Source of the DNA: Treponema rectale
Lineage (GTDB): Bacteria; Spirochaetota; Spirochaetia; Treponematales; Treponemataceae
NCBI RefSeq assembly: GCF_014202035.1
Contig: NZ_JACHFR010000002.1
Location: forward strand, 620,001-684,000
DNA length: 64,000 nt
Reading direction: 5' to 3'
The stretch's first letter is position 1; the number at the start of each line of letters is the position of its first letter. Made by a program: the position numbers and the translations under genes. The notes below the pieces were generated by a model. The model saw nothing but the letters and a program-made list of their open reading frames with translations. It had not been told where the DNA came from and did not search any database. Positions 17,601-30,100 of this stretch are shown here, in pieces.

Positions 17601-20600
17601 TTCTTACAGCGATAAATATGTAAAATGGACCGTTACTATAGAACCAGATGTATTTGAAGATGCTTCTGACGGAAACGTTACGGTTTATGCTTCTGCAGTT
17701 GATAATGCAGGTTCCGGTAATTCTACAAGAGTAAGTATTGCTACGATTGCTGTTGATAAGACGGCTCCAGTATTTACAGTTACTGCACCTTCTGATGCAG
17801 ACTCTTCTTCTGACGGAGTGCAGGTTAACGGAACTATTTCTCTTAAAGGAACTGCCTCTGATAGAAGCGGACTTGCTGCTGACTCAAAAATTTCTATGTA
17901 TTACACGACAAAAGCTTCGGTAGGAAATGTTGCATCTGTAACTTCTTCTACCTTTGCTCAGAAAAATTCTGCCGCAGAAGGATGGTGTCTGTATAAGGAA
18001 ATTGAAGCCGGCAATAACTGGACAGTTTCTGATATTGTTACTTCTGAACTTTCCTCAGAAGAAGGAATCGTTTATATAATTTTTGCAGGAACAGACAAGG
18101 CAGGCAATGAGGGTTATTCAGATCCTCTTGCAGTAGATGTTGATCAGGATACAGACCGTCCTGTAATTACTCTTTCCAATATTAATGACATAAGTTCCAT
18201 GGATGCAGATAATCCGGTCTGGCTGAAAAATACAAATTCCCTTCAGCTGAACGTCAGTGATGATGACGGAACGGTTTCTTCAATGGAGTACAGCCTTAAC
18301 AGCGGAACATCATGGACTACTGTTACTCTTTCTAACGGAGCCGGAAGCTTTACTCTTGCAGACGGAAGCCACAGCATACTTTTCAGAGTAAAAGATTCTG
18401 CGGGAACTACATTCACAACTTCTTCTGCGGAACTTCTTACACAACCAAAGCTTTCTGACGGAACAAATATTATTTCTTCAGAACTTTATATTTCCATTGA
18501 TAAGACTGTTCCTGTAACGGAAGACATCGTATACACATATTATGATGAAACTCTGGATGCTTCATCTGACAGTCTTAAAACTCTTCCTGTTTTAGGCGGC
18601 AGCCGTACGAAGTTTACGGTTTCATTTAATGCAGGAGATGAAAACGGCATTGCAGGCGTCAGTGCAGTTATTTCAGGAGAGACTGATTCTCATGAAGGTG
18701 TAATTGCTGTGCTGAATGATGGAGAACTTAAGTCCGGAAAAATTTATTATACCTGTACGGTTTCTGATATAGATGTTTCTTCACTTGAGACGGGAACACA
18801 TTCCCTTAAAATTATTGTAACGGATAAAGCCGGTCTGGAAACTGAAGAATCCCTTCGTATTGTTATTGATAACGATGATCCGGAAATTGAACTTACCGGA
18901 CCGTCTGCTTCAACAACATCAAGCGGAAAAGTCCTTACTTTCGGTACGGCCTCAGGTGCCAGCGAAATGTACTATGCACTTTCTCCTTCTTATTCAGTTG
19001 CACCGGACGGAACAACTTCAGTAACAACATGGACAGGTCTTGATTCAAATGGAAATAGTGTAAGCGGCACCTGTAATGCTGTGCCTGAATATGTTCAGAT
19101 AAACGATTCCGGAACTTCATGGAGCGTTTATTTTGACGGTGATACGGATTCTGCAACCACAGGAACTCATACCGCCCTCATGACGGATTATCTTATAAAT
19201 TATGGAATTACTACTGAAGAAGATTTTGAAAACTTTGAAGATATTGTAAATCTTTATCTTTGGGTAAAGGCTTATGATGAAGTAGGTAATGTTGCAGAAA
19301 GTTATTTCCCTATCGTTCTTGATCCTCAGGGAGACAGACCTTCAATTTCTGTAAGCTATCCTTCTTCTTCCGGAACTACTTTAGGTGGAACTGTAAAGAT
19401 TTACGGAACAGTAAGTGATACTTTGGGAACAAATATTGGTGTAGACAGTGTATGGATTCAGATGATTTCTGAAGGCCACGGTACTGATACAAGCGCCGGT
19501 TATGGTACTGCAGTTTATGATGAAGACGATTATTCCGTTTCTTCATTCAGCATGACTACAAAAGATTTGGATTATCTTGCAGCAAACGGATACAGTGTTT
19601 ACAACATGCGGACTTATGATCCGGATGGAACCAATACAAAATGGGTTAAAGGTTCAAGTTCTGTTGCTTCAGGATACTCAGTATCTGATTATGCAGCTCT
19701 GGCATCTTTAAGCGGCACTTACTGGAATATTGATGTTAATACAAACAGTGAGTTTGACCCTGATTCAAATTCTGCCGTAAACGCAGTTACCTTCGTATTT
19801 GTTGCCCGTGACGGTGACGGTAAGTTCAGTCTTTATAAAGATCTTGTTGCTCGTTTTGACGCAGACAATCCTTATGTTTCTGATCTTACTCTCGTGCAGA
19901 AAGATGGTGATACCGTTACAGCTTCAAGAGAATACACGTCTGATATGTATGTAAAGGGAAGCTGGACACTTTGCGGTATTGTTCATGATAAAGACAGCAT
20001 CAGTGAACTTTCTGTAGGTTCATCAACGCTTATTTCAGGCGGAACTCTTAAGACTGTTTCTGGAAGTTCTGTTACCTGGAATAATGTTTCTCATACCGAA
20101 GCATATTTTGAATATGATCTTGCAACTTCTTCGGGTGTAGGTTCACTTTCATTTACAATTTCTGCAACGGATAATGCAGATAGTACACCTAATACAGGCA
20201 GTACGTCTGTAAGTATTAATTATGATAATGATGCTCCTGTGATTCCTTTGTCTCTTTCTGACGATTCAGGATTTAATATCAGCAGTGACGTAAAGCAGAG
20301 CAACAGCTGGTACACATTCGGTTCTGTTGCATCTGAAGATGATGTGGGTGGGGTAAGTCAGTCTGGATATGCATATACAGCTTTCTACTTCAAGAGAAAC
20401 TATACAAAGAATTCTTCTGAAGTTTTAAAACTTTATGATATTCTTAAAGCCCGTGCAGATGCAGAAATTGATATTTCTTCAGAGACGGTAAAGGTTTTGG
20501 GTGAAGAAACTTCTACGGCGGATAACACTCTGGTTACGGAAAATAATCTTTACTGGTTCAGGAAGTCAATTAATGCTGTATCCGGAAGTCCTAATGTTAC

Positions 20601-23600
20601 GATGAATGATACGGATTACGTTCATGTAAATTCTCTCGTAAGCATTGGCGGAATTTATTATCTTGTAAATTCTGTCAGCGGAAATACAATAACCCTTTCT
20701 GATAATCTTACAGGTTCTTATGATACTGCCTATGTTGCACTGGCCGGTGTTGTAGATAATACAACGCCTGAGGGTGAATCGGACAGTGATTCAATTCAGA
20801 GTGACGGATATTATTTAAGCCCGAGCCGTGATGACGGTGACCGCATGATCGAAAGCGTAGAAAAGAGCGGTACTAAATGGACCTGGGAAGCAAATGTATG
20901 TTCAAGAAATATACCTGACGGTCCTGTTGAAATTGTATATGTCGTATTTGATAACGCCGGAAACTGTACTGCAGCGAGCGTAAGCGGAACTGTATGCAAT
21001 AATGCACCGCGTATGGCCGGCTTTGTGATTTCTTCAGATTACGATGATGATGAGGTTGCAGAAACAGAAGTTACTTCTTATGCATCATCTGTTTATTCAT
21101 CCGGTTCTATAAGTTCAACTTCAGGCGGAGTTAATTATTTTGATCCTGATAAGGTTGCTTCCAAGAATCAGCTTGGAACTTCAATAAGTGCCGGTAATGC
21201 TTCTTCTCCTGTAATGACAGTAAGAAGCCTTACTCAGATTACACCGGAAATTGTAGGCGGAAATGATGCCATTTATTATTCATGTTCTGTTACAAACGGA
21301 ACAAAGACAATTGCCGGACAGAACAGCACGCCGATTATTGCAGAAGGAACAATCGATTACAGTGTTAATGCTTCTTCAACCATTAATATTCAGACTGGAG
21401 ACCTTCTGTATCTTGGTGATACAGTTTCAAATGGAACTGTAACCGGTATACCGTTTAACTTTGTATTCTGGGATTCAACAGAGGGAAGCACTCCGTTTAC
21501 AGACAGTCAGAGTGCACGGCTGACTGTATATCTGGGTATCTCCGCACAGACATCTTCTACTCCGGAAGCTGTGGTTAATCCGTTCTACTGGAACAGCATA
21601 AATGATAACTCTATATATGATTCTGCTTCTGCAACGGATTATTCTGAACTGAAAGGTCATATAGAACTTGAAGCAGACTGGAAGAATGCTTCTGGTTATG
21701 ACAGTAAGACCAGTGGAACTGTTTATGATGCAGATCCTAAAGTTTCAGGTTCAATTGTTTTTGAGGGAACTTCTTATGATGCAAACCTTATAAATGAAAT
21801 ATATGTAAGAATTTCCGGAATGACCTTAGGCAGTTCTACAAAAACTTTCAGTTCTTCTACATATTATAAAGTTGCTGAATACGTAAAGGACAGCACGGAA
21901 AAAACAAAACTTGTGGGAACTGATGCGTGGTCTTCTTCAGGCTATAAGTTTGAAATTGTTAAAGAAAGTATAAATGCAGACGGACATACTGCTGACTGGA
22001 AGTTAAGCTGGAATACAGAAAAACTCGGTCCTGCAAAAGATGTAGAATTCAGTATCGTGGCAGTAAACAGAGGCATGCCTTCTGCTGCTCAAAGTGCTTC
22101 TGCAACTTCATATCTTTCTGTAGACGGAAGTACATACTATAAGGCAACGGAATATTCAAACTCTGTAAGCAGTGCGGTTTCTTCAACCGTAACTGCATCT
22201 GGTGCTGAGACTTCGTTCTACCGTATGGATGTTGTTCCGTACATTACAAAGATTACGACAGCACTTTCTAAAGTAGATAGTGATAATGCCAGTGTATATA
22301 ACAGAACTGCTTTAGGCCGTTATCCTGTATATATGACTTTTGCAGGCGGAACAACAGCGGCTGCAACTGCAACAAATTATAATAATGCAACTTATGAAAC
22401 TGTAACTGTTGCCGGCTTTAACTTGAGCGGAGGAAGCATTGTCTTCAGCGGCTCTTCAAATAATGAAGCAGTTCTTAGTGCATCCGGTTCTTCTGATTCA
22501 GACAGCGGGGCTGCTCTGTACACCTTTACAGTTCCTTCAGGAGCAGAATCCGGAGCAACTTATGTTTCCGTAACAGAGAGCGGAACGGAATATAAGAGCA
22601 TTAATAATATGAACAATAATGATTCCCGCGGAAAATATGGTTATGAAGCTGATGAAGACGGTACCTTAACAGATACAATAGGTGAAGTAGATGCTTATGG
22701 TAATTATGATGTTTACAATAACTATTATAACCGTATTCCTAATGGAACAAATAACAATATCCTTACGGATAATGTTGAATTTGATATATGGAATATAAAC
22801 TCTGCAGCTGCCAGACCTGCTAATAACTCTGCCCTTGATATCATGATGAAGGTTAATCCTTCCAGCGGAATGGTTGACTTTGCTTTCTGCAGTGGAGACT
22901 TGTACTGGGCAATGGCAAACGGAACAAAAACTTCATATTCAACATGGTACAGTGCAGCGGACTTTATCCAGTGTACAGGATTTACTGTTGATCCAGACGG
23001 TGTAACTTATGGTTCTGGTGCCGGCGGACAGAGTTCCGATACCCTGGGAGACTGTCTTAAGTTTACAGTCAGCAAGTGGAATACAAATGCAACTGTTTCT
23101 GATACATCCAATACAAATTACGGTTTGAGAATTGGATTCACAGCAGTTGATAGTTATAGCAATATGGCAAAAGACAGGTTTAAGAGCCAGAGTATAGCTT
23201 CTAACGGAACTTCTGCTTACATTGCATATTTTGACCTTCTTACTGGAGAAATAAGGTTCCAGGGTGGTGGAACGTCTATACCTGCTGCAAAAGGTGCAAT
23301 TGGAACATTAAAAGATAATTTTACTAATGGTACATCAAGTTTAAAAACTGCTGCTGCCGAACAGGGACTTGTACAGGTTGTAGCAGATGGTTCAGGAAAC
23401 AGCTTAGGTTATTCCGGTGAATACGTTTCAATAGGAATTACTTCTGACAATGTTGTTGTAATGACCTGGTACGATTCAATAAACGGTAATCTTATGTTTG
23501 CTTATAACGATACTTTGCCGGCTGGTATAAAAACAGGTGTAAACTCAACAGGATGGACAGCTTTCTCTGCTCCTCTTATCACAGGAGGCGGTAAGTATTG

Positions 23601-24180
23601 TCAGCTTGCAGTTGCTTCAGATGACTCAATACATATTGCAGCTTATGACAGTTCAAATGGTGATCTGAAATATGTTTATCTTCCGTCTTATGAAGAAGAA
23701 GACTCAAAGAAGGTTTGTGTTGTTGATTCATATCAGAGTATTGGTAGGGAACTTACTATAGATGTTGCTTCTGATGGCACTTATCAGATTCCGTATATCG
23801 GTTATTACGGTACAACACCTAAAAAACCTCACTACGCTTATCTTTATGAGCCTGCAACCTTCTATGGTTCCAGTGATGAAAAAGAATTCAGCGGTGTAGT
23901 GGAAGATTTGTATAACGGAGTATGGGAATGTACGATTGTTCCTACCATAAGTACGGTAACTCAGGATTCTTCTAACCGGCGCATAAATATCGGTGTATGG
24001 AAAGACGGGGACGGCCTTCTCACAGATTCTGAAGTAAGCGGTGCAAATAAATATACAGCATCTTATGCAGGAACTGGTGCAGGTATCTGTTACGGTAACG
24101 GTTCTTCAAACGGGGTTCTTGGATATGGTGTTAAGTATTCATCATCTGAAGATTATGTAGAAACAGCCCAGAAGAGATAA
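14632..24180 (+). CDS. Giant lipoprotein 1 of 3: Ig-like modules, TIG-like segment, 7-repeat propeller-like C-terminus
   Basis: A 3182-residue predicted lipoprotein. I start at ATG 14632, preceded by GGAGAG; an in-frame ATG at 14620 lies before that site. The signal peptide ends at Cys21 (LTFIAC), followed by EIGLGPSVDT, a signature shared with the next two giants. Ig-like modules with D-x-x-x-P-x-(I/V) openings and DxAGN loops run through most of the chain. Around residue 2530 comes RMDVVPYITKI, then a TIG-like unit (~2590-2670). The last ~440 residues contain seven repeats of the type (V/I)HIAAYDxxxGDLxYxY, consistent with a seven-bladed propeller. The chain ends VETAQKR. No hydrolase motif was found. 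It is followed after 11 bp by its paralogue, so the two are co-transcribed. Confidence 0.8.
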   Translation: MNLKKLYYIVCSLFILTFIACEIGLGPSVDTRAPTVSIDSPSTGELLKDEISVSGSWTDDKSVTKVLLTLKNIGTEEVVFSDREAVLGEGTEWSATISSLPDGSYELSAIAYDGSGHTSSKPTCTFDVDMTPPLFVMEKPGIVLESDGSIDENADTDLYLYGHKIQLTGVISDSHNIEKLEVEVYDSDGNKIELAQDTFSGFDANSAAITIACYYPDSTSLDEPQQKLYDNYIAIYGEKNSTGWNTNKTFSAVARVYDELGNYTEKVFLEENMSSLLKTAGISSIPDAKECMQILNGSYSGNLSESETAIIKSVLDGSYVQTGTPLAYVADSENKFAFVINSDADPTYQIINYSYTGSDDIVAASVNGSLSVNITYGIDLAEIYPSSLGAKFIRLDESFNETDDVFVTDGTFITDRDGNSVNDDDTTIDTYTYTLYLDTSFGLKAGNYYKVEIFGTDTNDNSLIAYNGNNYGFAINDSTNTTLSSLYYATSGNTALIKTGSNVYVNGSTELVVYGNYFNSTSGVQELSFKLGDSNYTGGSVQYSAVEITSAEDAQGISDWMDYDDYKNSDKLETIRSWKLTCTPASEGKLVAYGLNNKNIDTSPLVSVSARLFEIVYDSTSPSLALSSLTPSYYKSSESAYYVNNKAGNVFTFKGNASDDKVVSSVTLEILDKNGAETSVTVPENSGSGVYNWEFADISLKSLSEGAQAKFTVTDGAGNSYEKLVSIVFDVTGPQAWHWVDKNNKDVVFRIGDLDNEVSELTEAGLTYDSSKDAKVGGKYAAGTYGNDTSIKVRGMFTDDGSGVSTIYYKIFTEQPADSDISDFIDNYKTTANGNFSPLSSAVTKRVSYTDSDGSKKFKEVKSTFETTISGFTGVDNYMLLLAQDYTGNVALDSLSVYYDGEAGEEGNTWNGGNSYNLHVDTDAPEISAASSVLYSNATEELVFDGTASDGEGAGIKTVTIEVNGKTISLSNTTYGTVELTTSGTDDSGVSYSDKYVKWTVTIEPDVFEDASDGNVTVYASAVDNAGSGNSTRVSIATIAVDKTAPVFTVTAPSDADSSSDGVQVNGTISLKGTASDRSGLAADSKISMYYTTKASVGNVASVTSSTFAQKNSAAEGWCLYKEIEAGNNWTVSDIVTSELSSEEGIVYIIFAGTDKAGNEGYSDPLAVDVDQDTDRPVITLSNINDISSMDADNPVWLKNTNSLQLNVSDDDGTVSSMEYSLNSGTSWTTVTLSNGAGSFTLADGSHSILFRVKDSAGTTFTTSSAELLTQPKLSDGTNIISSELYISIDKTVPVTEDIVYTYYDETLDASSDSLKTLPVLGGSRTKFTVSFNAGDENGIAGVSAVISGETDSHEGVIAVLNDGELKSGKIYYTCTVSDIDVSSLETGTHSLKIIVTDKAGLETEESLRIVIDNDDPEIELTGPSASTTSSGKVLTFGTASGASEMYYALSPSYSVAPDGTTSVTTWTGLDSNGNSVSGTCNAVPEYVQINDSGTSWSVYFDGDTDSATTGTHTALMTDYLINYGITTEEDFENFEDIVNLYLWVKAYDEVGNVAESYFPIVLDPQGDRPSISVSYPSSSGTTLGGTVKIYGTVSDTLGTNIGVDSVWIQMISEGHGTDTSAGYGTAVYDEDDYSVSSFSMTTKDLDYLAANGYSVYNMRTYDPDGTNTKWVKGSSSVASGYSVSDYAALASLSGTYWNIDVNTNSEFDPDSNSAVNAVTFVFVARDGDGKFSLYKDLVARFDADNPYVSDLTLVQKDGDTVTASREYTSDMYVKGSWTLCGIVHDKDSISELSVGSSTLISGGTLKTVSGSSVTWNNVSHTEAYFEYDLATSSGVGSLSFTISATDNADSTPNTGSTSVSINYDNDAPVIPLSLSDDSGFNISSDVKQSNSWYTFGSVASEDDVGGVSQSGYAYTAFYFKRNYTKNSSEVLKLYDILKARADAEIDISSETVKVLGEETSTADNTLVTENNLYWFRKSINAVSGSPNVTMNDTDYVHVNSLVSIGGIYYLVNSVSGNTITLSDNLTGSYDTAYVALAGVVDNTTPEGESDSDSIQSDGYYLSPSRDDGDRMIESVEKSGTKWTWEANVCSRNIPDGPVEIVYVVFDNAGNCTAASVSGTVCNNAPRMAGFVISSDYDDDEVAETEVTSYASSVYSSGSISSTSGGVNYFDPDKVASKNQLGTSISAGNASSPVMTVRSLTQITPEIVGGNDAIYYSCSVTNGTKTIAGQNSTPIIAEGTIDYSVNASSTINIQTGDLLYLGDTVSNGTVTGIPFNFVFWDSTEGSTPFTDSQSARLTVYLGISAQTSSTPEAVVNPFYWNSINDNSIYDSASATDYSELKGHIELEADWKNASGYDSKTSGTVYDADPKVSGSIVFEGTSYDANLINEIYVRISGMTLGSSTKTFSSSTYYKVAEYVKDSTEKTKLVGTDAWSSSGYKFEIVKESINADGHTADWKLSWNTEKLGPAKDVEFSIVAVNRGMPSAAQSASATSYLSVDGSTYYKATEYSNSVSSAVSSTVTASGAETSFYRMDVVPYITKITTALSKVDSDNASVYNRTALGRYPVYMTFAGGTTAAATATNYNNATYETVTVAGFNLSGGSIVFSGSSNNEAVLSASGSSDSDSGAALYTFTVPSGAESGATYVSVTESGTEYKSINNMNNNDSRGKYGYEADEDGTLTDTIGEVDAYGNYDVYNNYYNRIPNGTNNNILTDNVEFDIWNINSAAARPANNSALDIMMKVNPSSGMVDFAFCSGDLYWAMANGTKTSYSTWYSAADFIQCTGFTVDPDGVTYGSGAGGQSSDTLGDCLKFTVSKWNTNATVSDTSNTNYGLRIGFTAVDSYSNMAKDRFKSQSIASNGTSAYIAYFDLLTGEIRFQGGGTSIPAAKGAIGTLKDNFTNGTSSLKTAAAEQGLVQVVADGSGNSLGYSGEYVSIGITSDNVVVMTWYDSINGNLMFAYNDTLPAGIKTGVNSTGWTAFSAPLITGGGKYCQLAVASDDSIHIAAYDSSNGDLKYVYLPSYEEEDSKKVCVVDSYQSIGRELTIDVASDGTYQIPYIGYYGTTPKKPHYAYLYEPATFYGSSDEKEFSGVVEDLYNGVWECTIVPTISTVTQDSSNRRINIGVWKDGDGLLTDSEVSGANKYTASYAGTGAGICYGNGSSNGVLGYGVKYSSSEDYVETAQKR

Positions 24181-24191
24181 GGAGAAATAAA

Positions 24192-27100
24192 ATGAAAAGT
24201 TCTATTTTTAATATTATAAAGAAAACATTTTTTACGTCTCTTGTTATCCTCGTTTCTTTTTCCTGCGATGTAGGTCTTGGAACTTCTGTTGATACGGAAA
24301 CTCCTGTGATTTCAATAGTGACACCGCAGGTTCAGTCTGTTAACAGAGAAAATATTGAAGTTACCGGAACCTGGAAAGATGATAAAAGTGTAACTTCAAT
24401 AAAAATATCTGTTGAAGATGTAGAAACAAAAGCAACGGTAATAGATTCGGTTTCTGCAAATGTAAATAAAGATGGTACCTGGGATTATGTTTTGTATACA
24501 AAAGATTCAGATACTGATATGGAGAATGTCCTTGCTGACGGTAAGTATAAGATTACTGTAAACGGATATGATGCAGCAGGACACGATTCCGGAAAAATTA
24601 CACGTTCCTTTGAAGTTGACTGTACGCCGCCGCTGTTCCTTATTTCAAAACCTAATTCCGTAGATGCTGCTAAACCAACTTCTTTTGGTAGGGAAGTTAT
24701 CATAGCAGGTGTTTTAAGTGATGATAATTCCGTAAGTCAGATGGATGTTGAATTCTATGATGCAGCCAGCGGAGAAAAAATTAATCTGCCTAAAAGTTCA
24801 TTTACTGATTTTAAGGCAACTAATACTTCCATAACGGTTGCAAAGTATTATAACTCAACGGAAGCGGCTGCCCTGGAAGAAGAAAGTGAAGACTGGTATG
24901 CCTATAAAAACTATCTTGCTCTTTATGGAGATTCTTCTTCATCAGTATGGAATACGACAAAGAAGTTTAAGGTTTATCCTTCTTTTACGGATAAAGCCGG
25001 CAATAAAAGTTCTGTCGTATATCTCAAGCAGAATCTTAATAAGCTTATAAAAGCAGAAGTTTCTCTTGAGCCGGAACCTGCAGATCTTAAGAATATTCTT
25101 AATGGTTCTTATTCAGGAAGTTACACTTCAGAGCAGATAGAAACGATAAGTGAAATCCTTAACGGAACTTATGAAACAGGAACTTCTTATATGGTTAATT
25201 CAGACAGCATGCTTTCTGTTTCTATTAATTCAAATATTAATCCGACATACGTTGTTACTGATTGTGAGTATACGGAAGGTAAGAGTACTTCATTTAAATC
25301 TCTTTCTCTGGAACGCTCCCTTGAGGTACAAGTATCCAGCGGACTCAGCGGTTCTAAGATTATTCCGTCTGAACTTAAAATGACAATTTGTCGTCTTAAT
25401 ACAGATCTTACGGTCGACGAAAACGGAACAATCGAGGTTCCTTTAAGCTGCATCCTGGATTCAAAAGGTGAATCAATAGAAAATAAGACTGAAGGAGTAA
25501 GTACTGCAACTTATACAGTTTCTTTTGCCAGTCTTAATTCCATACTGGATGATTCTCTGGATATAAAAGTCGGAAAGCGTTACCGCATAGAAATTGAAGG
25601 TGTTGATGAAGACGAAAATACTCTGGAAGCTTATGCAGATAATTATGGTTTTGCTGTAACAGATTCTACTACGCCGTCAGTTGATTCAAAATATTACACC
25701 ATTGCAGACGGAGACTTAAAATCTGCAGGCGGTAATATCTATGTTAATGGAACGGCAGAAGTTGTTGTTTATGGAAATTACAGTAATACGACAGCAGGTC
25801 TTTCTGAACTCTTATATACTCTGGACGGTAAAGATTATTCTGTAGAAGAAGTCTGGTATTCTGCAGACAAAGAGATTTCTTCAGAATCAGATATTGATTC
25901 AATTGAATGGAAGCCGTTCTCCGATTTTACAGACAGAACTACAACTATTAAATCTTTCAAGATTAAATTTACTCCAGAAAGTGACGGAGATTTTGTAATC
26001 GTAGGATGTAATGAAGTTTATTCTGTTTCTGATGAAGACGGAATAGCTCAGAATCTTGCATTCACTATTACTCTTGATAAGCAGGGACCGGAACTTACAA
26101 GTCATTCTCTTTCTGATTCATACGAAAAAGAAGAATCAGAGGAAACTGTATATTATGTAAATAATATTTCCGGAACCTTTACATTTACAGGTTATGCAGA
26201 TGATAACGTCGACATGGATACTATAACTCTCAGTGTAACTGACGGTCTGGTAACCTCTGCATATAATAATAAAAATGAAACTGCAAGAAACTGGCTGTTT
26301 GAGGATATTGATCTTTCGGCAATGAATGATTCTGCAGTATTTACCCTTACACTTAGAGATGTTGCCGGAAATGAAACTTCAGAAAGCGTTACAGTTGTTT
26401 TTGATACACAGGCTCCTTCCGGCATTCATTATGCTGACTCTGAAAATAATGATATTGTTTTCCGTACCGGTAGCGGTGATAACGATGCAGCAGTTCTTGC
26501 AGCAGCAAAAGCTGAAGATGGATCGGCTTTGAGTAAAAAACTTACCTGGTCTTCTTCTTTAGATGCTGATGTTGGAACAAAGTATTGTTCAGGTGTTTAC
26601 GGTAATGATGAGAACGTAGTTATCCGTGGAAGCTTTGAAGATTCAGGAAGTGGTGTAGATATTATTTACTATAAGCTTTTTGATTCAGAACCATCTGCTG
26701 CTGATATTACAAACTTTGAGACAGACTATGAAAATCTGTGTTCCGGATATTTCCATCCTCTGACGGAATCTCAGGTAAGAAGAGTTTTCTATACAAAAGA
26801 AAGTGCATCCGGTGAAGTATATACAACTTATAGGGAAGTTGAATCAACATTCGTTACTACTCTGACAACTTCCTTTACTGAAGGACAGAATTATCTTGTT
26901 CTTGTTGCAGTAGATAATGTTGGAAATGCTGCTGCAGATACGATGAAGATAAATTACAACGGAGAGACCGGCGGCAATAAGTGGAACGGCGGAGATGAAG
27001 ATGATGTTGCTGACGAAAATGACGGCAATTTATTCTTTACAATGAATCTTGATACAACAGTACCTGAAGTTACGGCTGCTTCCCGCTTTAACGAAACGGT

Positions 27101-30100
27101 TTATACAAACAAACAGTCTTCTCTTACTGTGTATGGTCTTGCAGTAGATTCTGCTTCTGGAGTTAAGAACGTTGCTTTAAGCGTAAATGGAAATGTTATC
27201 AGCAGTGATGATGATTCTTCTACTTATGGAAGCATTGTTCTTCAGCAGACTGGTTCTGTTGAAATGGACGGAGAGCAGGTTATTTGTTCATTGCAGAAAA
27301 CATACTGGACTGCAGAAATCAATTCTTCTGTATTCAGTTCAATGAGTGCAGATGCAACGATTAATATTTCAGCAACCGTTTACGACAGATCTGATGAAGG
27401 AAACTCTCAGACTGTAAACATAGCTGCGGTTGCTGTTGATACAACTCCTCCTTCTGTAGCGATAAACGTTCCTTCTGATGCGGATACGACACAGACAGGA
27501 ATTCAGGTAAACGGCGGTCTTGTTCTTTCAGGAACTGCAGCTGATGATAACGGATTTGATGACGACGGAATGCTGACCCTGTACTATACGACAACTGCAT
27601 CTCTGGGTAAAAAGTCTTCAATAACCTCTGTAGAAGGCTGGACTGAATCTGTTTCCTGCACCGGTGGAACTTCATGGACTCTTCCTGAACTTGATACCAC
27701 TGTAATTACAGATAATTCTACACTCTATGTAACTGCAGCCATTACAGATAAGGCAGGCAATATCGGTTATGCAGCCCCTGTGGCACTTGTTGTTTCTCAG
27801 GATTCTGACCGCCCGATAATAAACTTTACAAATATTTCTCTTAAATCAGACAGTTCTGTATGGCTTAAGAATACAAATACTCTTTATTTTGTAGCAACAG
27901 ACGATGATGGAATAACTTCCTTCTATTATAAGGATTCTGGTGCAGTAAGCTGGACTCCTGTCGTTCTTTCTAACGGTGCAGGATCATTCAGTCTGGCTGA
28001 CGGAAATCACAGTATCTGTTTTAAGATTATAGATAAAGACGGAACTTCATTTATTACAGATGAGGCCGGGTATAAATCTGTAAAACTTACTGGAGAATCT
28101 TCAGATTCTGATTCCGAAGTGCTGGATTCTGCCCTTGAAATTGCAGTAGATAAAACAAGTCCTGTAACTCAGGATCTGTTCTATTCATATTTTGATAATG
28201 ATGACAGACAGGCAACCCAGGATTATATTGACTGGATTTCAACTTTGCCGGCTCTTGGAGGAGCAAGAACAAAACTCAAGATTAAGCTTTCTGCAGGAGA
28301 CGAAAACGATATAGAAAGCGTTACGGCAAATCTTGAAAAAACAAGTTCTAATGTAATCTCATATTCCGGTGAATGTACTGAAAGTGCGGAATACTCTGAC
28401 GTTACCTTTAAGTATTACAGTACCTGGGAAATAAAAGACATTGATGTTTCTGCAGCAGCTCTTGAGAGCGGTACTTATAACCTTAAGCTGGTTGTTACGG
28501 ATAAGGCCGGACTGTCAAAAACAGATACTGTTCAGATTTCTGTTGATAACACCGGTCCTGAAGTTTCTATTACAAGCCCGACTTCTTCAAAAACTTCCAG
28601 CGGAAGTATTATTGCCTATGGTTCAGTAAGTGGTGCACAGGTAATGCATTATGCCCTTTCTTCAACTGATGAAGTAGAACCTGACGGAGTTACAAAAGTT
28701 ACTTCATGGAGCGGACCTGATGATAGCGGAACTTGTGATGCTTCAAGTGCCACAGCTCCATCTTATTCAGAAATCGCCAGCATCGGTATGTCATGGAGCG
28801 TTTACTTTGACGGAGAAATTGATTCTACAACAGGTACACATGCTCCTCTTATGACAGATTATCTTGAGGCTCTTGGAATTACGGACGATGTAGATTCATT
28901 TGATTCTCCAGTATACATGTATCTCTGGCTTAAAGCTTATGATGAAGTAGGAAATTACAGCAGCAATGCATTTAAAGTACTTCTTGATCCTCAGGGAGAC
29001 AGACCTTCTATAGAAATAACTTATCCTGAAAGTACTAATGCCATTCTTGGAGATAAAGTTAAAATTTCAGGAATTGTTTCTGATACAAACGGAACTGCTT
29101 CTGACAAGATTGGTGTAGAAAGTGTATGGATGCAGATTATTTCTACAGATCATGGTACAGATACTTCAACAGTTTACGGCTCATTTACTTATGATGAAGA
29201 TACCGGCGTGCTCAATTCATTTGCAATAACAAAGAATGACCTGGATTATATGGCAGCAAACGGTTACAGCGTATATAACATGCGCACTTATGATTCTGAA
29301 TCAAGTACTCCATGGGTAAAAGGTTCAAGTACGATAGCTTCCGGTTATACAGCAGCTGATTATGGTGCCCTTGCATCTTTAAGTGGAAGTGCATGGAACA
29401 TTACTATTAATTCTAATGATGAACTTAATGCAAATACTTCTGATAAGAATGCAGTTGCTATAAGAATGATTGCAAAAGACGGTGACGGTAAATGCAGCGT
29501 TAATAACGAAGATAATACTTATCTTGTATATTTTGATTCTGATACGCCGGTAATTACAGGACTTAAGCTTATTCAGAAAAACGGAAGCAGTGTTGCAGCC
29601 GGAAGAGCATATTCAAGTGATATGTTTGTTAAGGGAGACTGGTATCTTACTGGTTCAGTTTCGGATTCAGATACAATTGCTTCTCTTAAAATAGGTTCGA
29701 CTGTAACAGATTCAGTTGAATATATAAATAATTCTTCAGTAGTAACTCTTTCTGCAGATACAAAGACGGCAACCTTTGAATATCCTCTTAAATCTTCTGA
29801 GGAAGCAAATCTTGCCGGTTCATGGAACTTTACGGTCTTTGTAACGGATGGTGCCAGCCCTGTAAGTCATACAGGCAAGCGAACTGTAAGTATTAACTTT
29901 GATAATAAGAATCCTGAACTTCTTTCATCATCAAATGCTGCCTTCAATATTTCTGAAGAAATCTGTCAGAATAACAGCTGGTACACTTTCAGTTCAAAAG
30001 TAACAGAAGCTGCAGTGGGTTCTTCTTCTCAGTCAGGATTTGCATATACAGCCTTCTACTTCAAGAGAAACTATATAAAGAATTCTTCTCAGGTTTCTAA